The position numbers and the translations under genes are program-made. From positions 33,421,399 through 33,485,398 of the forward strand of contig CM042535.1 in the NCBI GenBank assembly GCA_023630585.1: a stretch of 64,000 nt of DNA. The letters run 5' to 3'. The notes below the pieces were generated by a model. That model was not told where the DNA came from. It was given only the letters and a program-made list of their open reading frames with translations, and did not search any database. The DNA comes from Cranoglanis bouderius. Lineage: Eukaryota > Chordata > Actinopteri > Siluriformes > Cranoglanididae. Shown here in pieces: positions 36,685 through 46,438 of the stretch (the stretch's first letter is position 1; the number at the start of each line of letters is the position of its first letter).

Positions 36685-37489
36685 TGGTAAATTTTCTCTA
36701 ATTTCCCATTACAGTTTAAACATTAATACGTTAACGTTAATTGAACTTTTCGTTGTGAAGAAGCAGACAAACTGCAGCATTAGTAGTCAGCTTGTGTAAA
36801 TTCACTGTACAAGAGACATGATTAAACTCTAAAACCTCCTGTCCATCACACAAATCTATATAAATATTGTACTGTGGAATCATTGAAACCTTTAACCGAG
36901 TTCAGCAAGCTAGCTACCTTTATACTCACTATATTGTGTAAATGAAATAATTAGTTAAGTTCGCCAGGTAGATAACATACAACTGTAACAAAGCTCGTTA
37001 GCGAGCTAGCTGGATAATCACTAGGCTAATCGTGATTTACTGTAAAACCAGTAGCCAGGGTTGTTAAAAGTGACCTTTTAATGGGGTAAATATTATGTTG
37101 TGGAAATAAACTAAATTCTTAAGCCAAGCTCATCAACTCGGCGAAGGATTTTAGTGTGTAAATTAAAGCAGTAGCCAAGTTCGCTAGCACGGTAACTAGC
37201 ATTTGGCTAATTCACACCAACAGACGACGTAGCTTATAAGCGAGATAATATTACACTGTAACTTGAACATGATTTATTGTAAAAGCAGTGAGGCAGTAAA
37301 GTCACATGACCAAATGAAGCTCCTCCTACCTTGAGGAGGCTGAGTGTGGTCAGGAGGCGCGCTTCCTCTCCGCAAGCGGCGGTAAACGCAGTAACCCGCC
37401 CCGGCAGAGAACACGACCAGCCCCGCAGCACAGGCGATCTCACCCAGAGTCCAGTTCTTCATATCCGGCACAAATCTTCGGAAATCCAT
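33273..37489 (-). CDS. Mitoguardin-like gene, copy B (15 exons, 444 aa)
   Basis: Exons: 37,330-37,489; 36,149-36,198; 35,975-36,040; 35,743-35,823; 35,559-35,657; 35,405-35,452; 35,244-35,321; 34,988-35,119; 34,829-34,878; 34,675-34,744; 34,503-34,589; 33,959-34,057; 33,752-33,832; 33,543-33,641; 33,273-33,407. Every exon has the same length as in copy A, every splice site is kept and the frame is open. Differences from A noticed: Ser88 to Ala, Ser368 to Phe, Val385 to Met, Val421 to Ala, plus some silent changes. The membrane anchor (residues 17-38) is identical. As both copies keep coding capacity while sitting in a transposon, they may be under constraint, but the duplication may simply be recent. 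Confidence 0.75.
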
Positions 37490-37742
37490 CGTTTTTTTTC
37501 GTTAGAAGTTTCTTCGTAGACTTTGTGTTGAGTTGAAAAAGATGATGTTGATCCGTAGCGAAGCAAAAAGTCGATGTTGTGTTTTGGTTTAAAATAATTC
37601 GATGGAACGCATTTCTCACCATGGAGACATTTTAAACACAAACAATTTGAAGAAAAACAACAAACACGCAGATGACGCGTGAGATTTAATGCGCAGATGA
37701 TTCTCGAACTGGGGCTCGCGACCCCACGTGATATTCACCTGA

Positions 37743-39720
37743 ATATTCCTCCCCCTCATTAGAGAAAAATTACGTTGTAATTCCTAGTGATGATAGTTAG
37801 TATAGTACACGTAGATAGACATATGTGCATTTCCACAAACAATGCTGCCAACAAAGTAGTCCATGTATGGCAAAAAGTATAACAAAGACTGGGAAAGGAT
37901 AAACAACTTAAAGTTTATGGTGCAGGGGAAGACAGGGATGACCTTGTATAAGATAAACAAAAAAACATGGTTCTAATGTAATCTTTTCCATCTCTCCAAT
38001 CACATTCTGCTTGCAGGTGATCAGTTGCCGTTTGATGATTATTTGTTAAATAAATTTTGTTTTTGCTTTTCAAACTCCAAGTGGTTTCAGTTTAACATGT
38101 TGCTGAGGCCGGGCTATCTTTTTTTAGCTTTGTTGGGTTTGTTTTGGGCTTGTTTTTGAAGCTGCAGTTGCTTATTTGTCTCGCGAGAGTTGGCAACACT
38201 GATAAACAGTATCCTGAGCTCAGGATCGAATCAGGGACCTTGGCGCTGTGAGGTAAACTGGTCTACATGAACCATACACATGCACAATATATGGTAAATC
38301 CACTTGGAGAAAAATGTAGGGATTATTATTCCCAATTAATTTATTTTGTATTTCTACAAGGACCAAATTAAAACTCATTAAAGTGCATGAAGTTGCTCTG
38401 TGCAGACTTTTTAGTCTCGATGTACTACAGTGGTGTAATTTCCTGTGTAAAATCTCTGAGATTTTTGGTCCTCAACAATTAGATTATCTGACTATAATCT
38501 TAAAATTTCAGACTTTTTTGGGGGTGGGGCAATCATCAAATTTTCCAGGGCTATAAATATCTGAAATTTGTTATTTGTCATTTCTCACATTTTAGTGTAC
38601 TATTTAAGTTTCATAAATTCTTCAAAAAGATTTGCATATGAGTTGGAAATTAATTTTGTGCTGTGTTGCTTTTTAAAGGATTATTATATACATTGATGAC
38701 CAAAAATAATCACAATTAGGCTGAAATAGGAGGAAATGAAAACCTTTATTAAAGTAAACTATATAAGCACAATGTAACAACTATTACACACAATTCTATT
38801 TACAGCTGTCATCTGTATAGGATCTTTAGGCTACTGATAGGAGAAGAGTGCTGGGTATAGAGATAGAGTAATGAGGGATAGAGTACTGAGGGATAGAGTA
38901 ATGAGGAATGAGTCTTGAGGGATGAGGGATGATGTGTTGCACTGGTCCTTCAGTCCTGGGTTTTCCGTGCAGACCTGTTAATGAAGAAGATATTTTTTTT
39001 AAATACTAAGTTAATCAAAAAGAACTAAATTAATTTATACTTACTCGTGGAGAGCTTGAGCAATGTAGGGAAAAGTAGTGATGGAAAAGAACAAATATGA
39101 AATGCAACAAAGGAAGAAAATATGAATTTTGGGGGTTTAATTGTAGCAAGAATGTGTTACGTTGTGATCAGGACATTTGTATGTACTCGCTCTATGTTCT
39201 TCAATAATACATTTCTTTAGTAGCATCTTTTTCACAGGGGATTGTTGGGCAGACGCTCCACATAATCTCAGCCGAATTATGAACAGGTTTACACGTATGG
39301 TGTAATTTAATACATAAAAAAACTTGTAATTGCTGCTATGGTGATTTTTTTTTTATTTTTATTTTTTATAATTATGGAATGAGTATTGGGTGGCAGCACT
39401 TTGTAAAGGTCAAGACATTTTCTGCCACAGAACAAGGGACTTTTGTCAAAAGAGATAGCAGGAACTAACAAATATCCCACAATATCAAGTGCAAATTAAA
39501 AGAGATAAAGCATGAAGAGGAAGGGGGGTTGAGGGTGGCAGAGGGGTTGGTAGAGAGAAAGACATTGCTCAGAGCTTCTCCAAAGTGTCCATCATCAGAT
39601 GGACATGCTGCCAGAGGAGCCGTGAAACTGCACTGGCTAAAGCTGCTGGGTCGCTGTAGAGCTCCAGGGGCTGAGAAAACAGTACTTCACAAAGCACTGT
39701 AAGCTGATCCTATTGATGAA

Positions 39721-39777
<57 letters not shown>

Positions 39778-40124
39778 TCCAACATAGTGTCATTGAATTA
39801 GAGATACAACACTGAGAATTTGCGTATCGTGGCATCAGAAGATATTCAACACTTACAATAAGCAGTGTGAAGTACAGCTCTGCTGCAGGCTCCCACACGT
39901 CCATGTCCCACATGCTGATGAATGCAAAGAGACTCTCCAAGAATCCTCCCTCAAACTTTAGGAATATCAGGGTTAAAAATATGGGAAAACAAAATGAGAT
40001 AAAATAGACCATGTTGTGAAACTACATTCAAGCATCACTTTTAAATCTCCTGATAAGACACTTACTGCCTCAGGAGCCGAGTCGTTTGTCAAGTATCCGA
40101 AGAGAAGCAGCTCGAAAAACATGT
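37743..40124. repeat. Truncated tandem unit C
   Basis: It repeats 31,451-33,811 of unit B almost exactly, starting inside the hAT-like MITE and ending inside exon 13. It shares the B-type changes in exon 14 (Phe, Met), so it derives from B and not A. The MITE right end and one TSD copy are at 38,201-38,209. Confidence 0.88.
39569..40124 (-). pseudogene. Mitoguardin-like gene, copy C (3' exons only)
   Basis: Exon 15 (39,569-39,703), exon 14 (39,857-39,955) and the 3' part of exon 13 (40,066-40,124) are present. Homology stops inside exon 13 after 'gaaaaacatgt', where right-arm DNA begins. Exon 15 carries an extra Gln-to-His change. No promoter or upstream exons, so it is inactive. Confidence 0.88.
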
Positions 40125-40577
40125 TATTTGTTTGTTAAAACTGGTTATTTCGAGGCGTCAAGGCTCCAGGGGTGGTTTTGTTGTTGTTGTTACGGTGGTG
40201 AAAATTACACCCCATTATCAAAGGTATTACAATTATTACTGACTTCTTACAGTTATTATCAGTGCTTGAAGTGGGGGAAAAAGTGCCAGTATGTGTATCG
40301 GCTAATCATAAGTATTACATTTATTCTACAGTAATTCCTACAGTGAATAAAAGATACAAGGAGATATTGCTGATGTTCACAACATAAATTTATTTACTCA
40401 AAGGGACAACCATTTGCCAAAATATAAATATTATAATATAGAATAATTATATATAATAAATATTATATATAATTATATATATTATATATTATAATTTAAT
40501 AATGTAATATCTGTATTTTACTGTAATAATGTAATAAAATAATAATGCAATATCTGTGTGACACTATATACTATTAG

Positions 40578-40626
<49 letters not shown>

Positions 40627-40687
40627 ATATTATGTATGTGTTAATCAGAAAATCCACTGAAAGGAGAATTCACATCTAATACGTCGT
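40125..40687. other. Right arm, AT-rich non-coding part
   Basis: It contains TATAT-rich palindromic DNA (40,430-40,500) and an ATT run (40,579-40,626). An open frame crossing the junction at 40,124 is a chance product. No gene recognised. Confidence 0.5.
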
Positions 40688-40742
40688 TCAAATAGATACT
40701 TTGTCAGACCTGCTATGCACCACGTGTTCCCCATTTTCAGTA

Positions 40743-41414
40743 TCACACACGGTTTGTATGCGGGGTTGCTTTCCAACAGTCCACAGCGTCGTATACAATT
40801 TGCTCGTTGACGGTATCCACAATTTTCTCACGGACTTCACGAAGCTTCTCCACGATGTAAACTTCCTCCCGCAATTCGTGTAAAATACCATCAACAGTAC
40901 CTTGAATTCTCTCGGGATGTCGCCTAAAACCACACCTGCTCAACGCTTGGGCTATGATGTGTTTAAGCCCGGGTTTAATCAGATCCTGTGACAGTTCCTC
41001 AAAGTTGCCGTCGAAAAAATAGGCGTCAGGCTCGAACAGACAGGAATGTCTAAGTTGGCTCGGATGATCCACTTCACACCCCAGACACAGCTCCTTCTGC
41101 TTTCTGTTTACTAAATATTCCAGAAGCACCACAACTATTGCTTTTATGATTTTGAAGCCGTCAGAGCGAGTGCAGCCGTCTGTGCTGTCGAACCCACCAT
41201 AGGCCGCTGACCCGGCTATGGTTCCGGCGTTACCATAAGGCGTTGAAAGAAACGACATATTATGAAAACCCAAATTCATACAAAACTTATCCAGCCAGGT
41301 GTTGTCGTAAATCTGGGGGTGTGGTTCCAATGATATTGCGTTGTCGTTAGGTTCCGCCGGAGCGGTCTCAGGCGTATCGCTGTAACAACAGACAGTTGTA
41401 GATTCTTGAGACAT
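40743..41414 (-). CDS. Intronless ORF of the Polinton-like element (223 aa)
   Basis: ATG at 41,414 to a stop just left of 40,743. The product is not recognised with certainty. Visible features: an acidic/Ser-rich N-terminus; a Gly/Ser/Tyr patch (YGGFDSTDG); a hydrophobic helix at about residues 90-101 (IIKAIVVVLLEYL); and a Cys/His motif CLGCEVDHPSQLRHSC with the core PSQ-x2-H-x-C. The C-terminus is charged and helical (residues 165-205). From memory, C-x2-C...PSQ-x2-H-x-C motifs recur in uncharacterised proteins of virus-like Maverick elements, which would fit the context; this is not proven. The surrounding DNA is visibly richer in CpG than the cargo region. It lies 40 bp downstream of the 80-aa ORF on the same strand. 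Confidence 0.7.
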   Translation of the reverse strand: MSQESTTVCCYSDTPETAPAEPNDNAISLEPHPQIYDNTWLDKFCMNLGFHNMSFLSTPYGNAGTIAGSAAYGGFDSTDGCTRSDGFKIIKAIVVVLLEYLVNRKQKELCLGCEVDHPSQLRHSCLFEPDAYFFDGNFEELSQDLIKPGLKHIIAQALSRCGFRRHPERIQGTVDGILHELREEVYIVEKLREVREKIVDTVNEQIVYDAVDCWKATPHTNRV

Positions 41415-41454
41415 TGTGGGCGTATGTTGTGAGCGTGTCGATCCGCAGGCGTTT

Positions 41455-41697
41455 TTAATCGTTGTTGTGATGCGGGGGCGGGCTTAAGAACCGATCTTCG
41501 GACGTGGTAACACCCTGCTCCGAACGAAACAATAACGCCTTTACACTATTCACATCATTATGACGAAACTTTGTTAAACTAACGTTTTGTTTTTTCCGTG
41601 GCGCATAAGTTATGTTCTTACTCAGCTCAATGCCAATTCTAGGTGTTGCGGCAGACGACGAACTTGCGCCGGTTTTAGGAGTTTGTGGGGCTGACAT
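41455..41697 (-). CDS. Small basic ORF of the element (80 aa)
   Basis: ATG at 41,697, stop at 41,455. Unknown product. The N-terminus is Ser/Thr/Pro/Ala-rich and the middle is basic (YAPRKKQNVSLTKFRHND). No membrane segment is seen. It runs tandem with the 223-aa ORF and may share a transcript. It could be a short structural or DNA-binding protein, or a remnant of a longer gene. Confidence 0.5.
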   Translation of the reverse strand: MSAPQTPKTGASSSSAATPRIGIELSKNITYAPRKKQNVSLTKFRHNDVNSVKALLFRSEQGVTTSEDRFLSPPPHHNND

Positions 41698-41864
41698 CTT
41701 GTGAGCTTTTTTTTTTTTTTTTTTTGGCTGTGCGTCTTCTGTGTTATAACAACGACTATTTAAGTATCCTATTTAACAAACCCTGTTTCAACACACATGT
41801 ATGGCCGCACATAAATCTACGACATACAGACCACGTTGGGGTATTTAACAGCGGTTTTCTCAGG

Positions 41865-41921
41865 CCACAACACACATAGCAGGTGTGTAAAACTCATCTC
41901 ATTATCACATAATGCATCGTG

Positions 41922-41980
<59 letters not shown>

Positions 41981-42091
41981 GACAGGATACAGGCAAGGTC
42001 AGGGATTATTTAATCAATGTTTAAACATCAGTTCTCAGGACGCGCACATATAGCAGGGCTGTAAAACCCATTAACATATAATGCTTTCGTG

Positions 42092-42146
<55 letters not shown>

Positions 42147-42345
42147 GACAGGATACATGGAAAAAGTTATAAATTACAGCGCTTGCCAAACTGTCAGTTC
42201 AAGGGGGTCATAATTCACACACGTTCGCGAGTGACACTAGAGTCATAATTTATACACATTTCATGACAGTGACATGAGCTTTTTGTGATTTATGTACCTT
42301 ACAGAAACGTTCGTGGGGGAGGGATTAAGGGATGGTCTTCGGTTT
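41865..42345. repeat. Diverged tandem units with (CA)n
   Basis: Two neighbouring units share the order: 'cacatagcaggtgtgtaaaa' or its variant, 'taatgc...gtgaaacacac', (CA)n (41,932-41,977 and 42,097-42,141), then CAGACAGACAGGATAC. A third, partial unit lies in the right TIR (42,537-42,566: 'cacatagcgggggtgtaaaa'). Confidence 0.75.
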
Positions 42346-42584
42346 TTTGATAACACCCCTGTTTTCCCCCACTGACGCAAAAGCCGACACCACTCATTTC
42401 AACACGTATTCTTGGTGAAATACACATCATCCTTCTAAGGGTTTGGGAACTCATGGACCAGACGCCGTATGGGTATTACGGAGCCTCTTCTATGTTTTAT
42501 CCACAACTATTTATTTAATCATTAGCTTTTTCAACACGCACATAGCGGGGGTGTAAAAACCATTAACACACACACACACACACA

Positions 42585-42653
<69 letters not shown>

Positions 42654-43031
42654 GTATGTACGCACGCACGCACACACACACACGCATGCGCATACATACA
42701 CACAGACAGAAGACTGGTGGGGTCGTAAATTACAGGTTGGGCTGAACAGTCAATCAGGCTGACATGAGGGGTCATAAATTACAGGTTGTGCTGAACTGTC
42801 AATCAGGCTGACATGAGGGGTCATAAATTACAGGTTGTGCTGAACGGTCAATCAGGCTGACATGAGGGTCATAAATTACAGGTTGTGCTGAACGGTCAAT
42901 CAGGCTGACATGAGGGGTCATAAATTACAGGTTGGGCTGAACTGTCAATCAGGCTGACATGAGGGGTCATAAATCATATGATAGGGGGGTCATAAATCAT
43001 TTTTTGACATAAAGTGCATGATATAACTACT
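42346..43031 (-). repeat. Right terminal inverted repeat
   Basis: Reverse complement of the left TIR, with a longer (CA)n (42,566-42,652), five 49-bp subterminal repeats and an added 'gacccccctatcatatgatt' segment near the tip. Confidence 0.92.
42720..42966 (-). repeat. 49-bp subterminal repeats, 5 copies
   Basis: Head-to-tail copies of the unit ending in GACATGAGGGG on plus, differing at two or three positions (TTGTG/TTGGG, GAACTG/GAACGG). One copy lacks a G. Confidence 0.92.
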
Positions 43032-43037
43032 AAGATG
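43032..43037. repeat. 6-bp target-site duplication, right copy
   Basis: AAGATG, identical to 21,072-21,077. Confidence 0.9.
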
Positions 43038-43448
43038 AGAGACACCAGACCCAACAATACAGATGAGCTGAAGGTGGCTATCAAAGCATCCTAGGCTTCC
43101 ATAACACCTCAGCAGTGCCACAGGCTGATTGCCTCCATGCCACGCCACATTGATGCAGTAATTCGTGCAAAAGGAACCCCGATCAAGTATTGAGTGCATA
43201 AATTAACATACTTTTCAGAAGATCGACATTACTGTATTATAAATCTTTATTCTAATATTTTGAGATACTGGATTTTTGATTTCCATGAACTGTAAGCCAT
43301 AATTATCAAGATTAAAATATAAAAAGGCTTGAAATATTTCACTTTATGTGTAATGAATCTAGAATATATGAAAGTTCCACTTTTGAATTAAATTACGAAT
43401 TTTAAACTGTGAACTTCCACGATATTAAAAGTTTTTGAGATGCACCTG
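43038..43448 (+). mobile_element. Right part of the split Tc1 copy
   Basis: It continues the transposase reading after the catalytic segment (NNTDELKVAIKAS, then a stop; SMPRHIDAVIRAKGTPIKY at the end). It is followed by the Tc1 TIR up to TTGAGATGCACCTG. The flanking TA is altered to GA. Confidence 0.85.
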
Positions 43449-43561
43449 GATATGTATATATTTGTTTTTCTTCATCAGTGGTTTGCTCCAGTAGCCTGAA
43501 TTAAACACTGCCTTACTGAGCTCCAAAATAAAACAATATTTGTGTACTAAGAAAATAAATA

Positions 43562-44910
43562 CTGTACCCTCTGAAATTCTTGGAACGGCCAGACATATGG
43601 CAAGACATATGGGTTTGAGCTCAAAAGATGGATAAGAGTTGAGAGCTTTTAGTTCCTGGTATTTACATCTACTTGTGCTAAAGAACATAAAACATAGACC
43701 TTTTGTATCAGGCCATCCAATTTTTAGGTGAGCAAAAGTACTGGAACAGATATGGCTTGAAGTTAATTAAAGTAAATAACACACAATATTTTGTTGTATA
43801 TTCCTTGCTTGCAATAACTGCATCAAGTCTGCAACTCAGTGACATCACCAAGTTGTTGGTTTCTTAATTTGTGTGTGCTTTTCAAGGCTTTTACCACAGC
43901 CTCTTTCAGTTGTTGTTTGTTTCAGAGGGTTTCTCCCGTCAGCCTCCTCTTCAGGAAGTGAAATGCTGCTCAATTGAGTTAAGGTCTGGTGATTGACTTG
44001 GCCAGCCTAAAACCTTCCACTTTTTCCCCCTGATAAAATCTTTTGTTGGCAGTGTGTTTTGGATCAGTGTCTTGCTGCATGATAAAGTTTCTCCTGATTA
44101 ATTTGGATGCATTTCACTATAAATTGGCAGACAAAATGTTCCTGTAAACTTCTGAATTTATTCTGCTCATGAGTTACATCATCAATAAAGATTAGTGAGC
44201 CTGTTCCAGAAGCAGCCAGGCAAGCCCAAGCCACCTCCACAGTGTTTCACAGATGAGCTTGTATGTTTTGGATCATGAGCAGATCCTTTCTTTCTCCACA
44301 CTTTGGCCTTTCCATTACTTTGGTAGAAGTTAAGTTTGGTTCCAGAACGTTTGTGGCTTATCTCTGTATTTCTTTGCAAATTCCAATCTGGCTTTCCGAT
44401 TCTTACTGTTGACAAGTGGTTTTCATCTTGTGATATTGCCTCTATATTTCTGCTCTTGAAGTCTTCTTTGAATGGTGGATTGTGATACTTTCACCCCTGG
44501 CGTGTGGATGTGGTTGGTGATGTTTTTTGTTTCTGCGTTTTTCTTCACAGCACTCACAATGTTTCTGTCATCAGCTGTTGTTGACTTCACTTCAAACTGA
44601 AGGCTAAAACTAAGAGTAGATGTTCAGGGCTGTTTATTGTTTAAACAATCAATCTAACAGGACACACCTGGGTAACAAGAAACACCTGTCAGTCACATTC
44701 CAATATTTTTGCTCGCCTACAAATTGGGTGGTCTGATACAAAATGTGCTATGTTCTATGTAGTTTAACACATCTACATATAAATACCAGGAAATAAAAGC
44801 TGAAATTCTATACTCTCTTCTCAAATTCATCTTTTGATCCCAAACCCAAATGTGTTCAGTCTAAAACAATTTAACTGGCCTTGCTGTTCCAGTAGTCTTG
44901 GAGGGAACGG
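43562..44910 (-). pseudogene. Tc1-like element, third family, degenerate
   Basis: TIRs of about 200 bp and TA flanks (43,560-43,561 and 44,911-44,912). Minus-strand transposase pieces lie between about 44,580 and 43,840. A clear one, at 44,415-44,182, has the pattern KAKVWRKKGSAHDPKHT. Stops and frameshifts are frequent. The 5' fragment at 12,136-12,545 belongs to a related family. Confidence 0.8.
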
Positions 44911-44912
44911 TA

Positions 44913-45635
44913 TGCTTTTTATATTTTGAGCAACCATTCCATATACCTCATTTAAGTTTATCTTAAAAAAAAAAAAAAATTAACTTGTACATTCATTGTT
45001 TGCATTTTCATTGTTCTTAAATAAACACTCTCCACAGTTATTAAATACAACCTTCCTGGAAAATTACATTGTTCTTAAAATGAAATGAATCATATTAGAT
45101 ATATTAGCACTGCTTCCAATGGGAGGTATTTTGTGATAAAAATAAAATTAAAAAAAATAAAAAAATGAAAATGTAAAATATATGTGCAAAGATGGTGCCA
45201 AATAAAAAATGAAACAAAATTTTATTTGCATTTGCCATTTGCATTTTAATTTGTTAAGCAGACAATGTAAGCAGGCAACATTAGTGTCATAAATAAAAAT
45301 AAAATCCAAAAATCCTTTTGTGTATTTTGATATTTTGAGGCCATAATTAAAATTGAAATGCTAGCAGGAAAAAGAAAATCCAAAATACAGTTTAGCATTT
45401 TCTTAGTGAACTGCAAAAAGAGTGAAAAAATTAAAATGAAAATGCAATGTATCTTTTCCATAACATTATGCTACATACCTGACAAAATGCAAATTATAAT
45501 TGATGCCAAAATGAAAACGGGAAATACATATAATGACTGCAGCCACCTGCTATTCATTTACTTTTTATTTCCCACTTTGCCTTTTCATTTGCAAGTTCCC
45601 CAAATATGCTAAGTAGCTTTGGGCGTAGCTAATAA
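44913..45635. other. AT-rich DNA, nothing recognised
   Basis: Poly-A stretches and ATAAAA-rich sequence. The open frames here are low-complexity products with no domain pattern. Confidence 0.5.
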
Positions 45636-46210
45636 TAATAAATAATAATTAGTTACATTTATATAGCACTTTTATAGGCACTCAAAGCACTTTATATAGT
45701 ATGGGGGGGAAATCTCCTCAACCACCACCAGTGTGTAGCATCCACCTGGATGATGCGATGACAGCCATAGTACGTCAGAACACCCACCACACACCAGCTA
45801 TTGGTGGAGAGGAGAGCGATATAGCCAATTATTAGGGGGCCATGATAGTTAAGGGCCAGTGGGGGAATTTCACCAGGACACCAGGGTTATACACCTACTC
45901 TTTACAAGATGTGTCCTGGGATTTTAAATGACCACAGAGAGTCAGGACCTCAGTTTAACATCTCATCCAAAAGACAGTGCTCTTTTTACAGTATAGTGTC
46001 CCTGTCACTATACTGGGGCATTAGGGCCCACACAGACTACAGGGAGAGCACCACCTGCTGGCCTCCCTAATACCACTTCCAGCAGCAACCTTCACTTTCC
46101 CCAGAAGGTCTCCCATTCAGGTACTGGCCAGGCTTAATCCTACTTAACTTCAGTGGGGAAACCAGACAAGAACTGCAGGGTGCACATAGGGAAGACTTAG
46201 GTCGAATATA
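45636..46210 (-). repeat. 5S rRNA-derived SINE (SINE3-like)
   Basis: On the minus strand the head (about 46,180-46,090) reads as degenerate 5S rRNA: 'ttaagtaggattaagcctgg' followed by 'cagtacctgaatgggagacc', matching the internal pol III promoter part of 5S genes. The 3' end at the left ('gcactcaaagcactttatat') is a LINE-type tail. Not a functional 5S gene. Confidence 0.75.
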
Positions 46211-46438
46211 GCAGCATGCAAGAGATGAAATTACTACTGCGGTCTCGCTCGTGATCACGAGAAAACAAGAAAGAAAAAAAAATAGTAACTATGCATGGCA
46301 GTTTAGGGCTTCCATACTATCGGGCACTAGAAATTTGGTATCGCTATCAGATGTTGAAGTATACATGAGGAGGAACTGCGACTATGGAAAGCCAAAAGGG
46401 TCTCATAGATAAAATGTTTTGTATGAAATTAAGAAATA

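Larger units (their letters stand above)
30410..37742. repeat. Tandem unit B
   Basis: It repeats unit A in the same orientation about 8.8 kb downstream with few substitutions. It carries gene copy B and a full-length hAT-like MITE. Confidence 0.88.
21078..43031. mobile_element. Polinton/Maverick-like non-autonomous element with gene cargo
   Basis: A 21,954-bp insertion inside a Tc1 copy. The termini are AGTAGCTATATCATGC (left) and, reversed, AGTAGTTATATCATGC (right). The TIRs cover about 489 bp (left) and 686 bp (right), the difference being mostly repeat copy number. The 6-bp TSD and AG/CT ends are what the Polinton family shows, and the length is at its upper range. None of the Polinton core genes is recognisable. 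Native-looking DNA is limited to the TIRs and the right arm (about 40,125-42,345) with two ORFs. The interior consists of tandem units with a mitoguardin-like gene. Alternatives: a different large TIR element with 6-bp TSDs, or an adintovirus-like relic. Confidence 0.78.

Noticed and set aside
40086..40334. 82-codon frame at the unit C/right arm join
   Set aside because: It starts in antisense exon 13 sequence and crosses a breakpoint, so it is a chance frame.
42720..42966. CRISPR array
   Set aside because: The 49-bp units are contiguous without spacers, lie in TIRs and occur in a vertebrate genome.
21078..43031. hAT or Zisupton-type element with an 8-bp duplication
   Set aside because: AAGATGAG could be read as 8 bp, but the last two bases (AG) are then shared with the AGTAG tip of both TIRs. 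Taking the tips as AGTAG gives matching ends and an exact 6-bp duplication.
46090..46185. 5S rRNA gene
   Set aside because: The match is degenerate and only covers part of 5S. It continues into SINE sequence and lacks a terminator.
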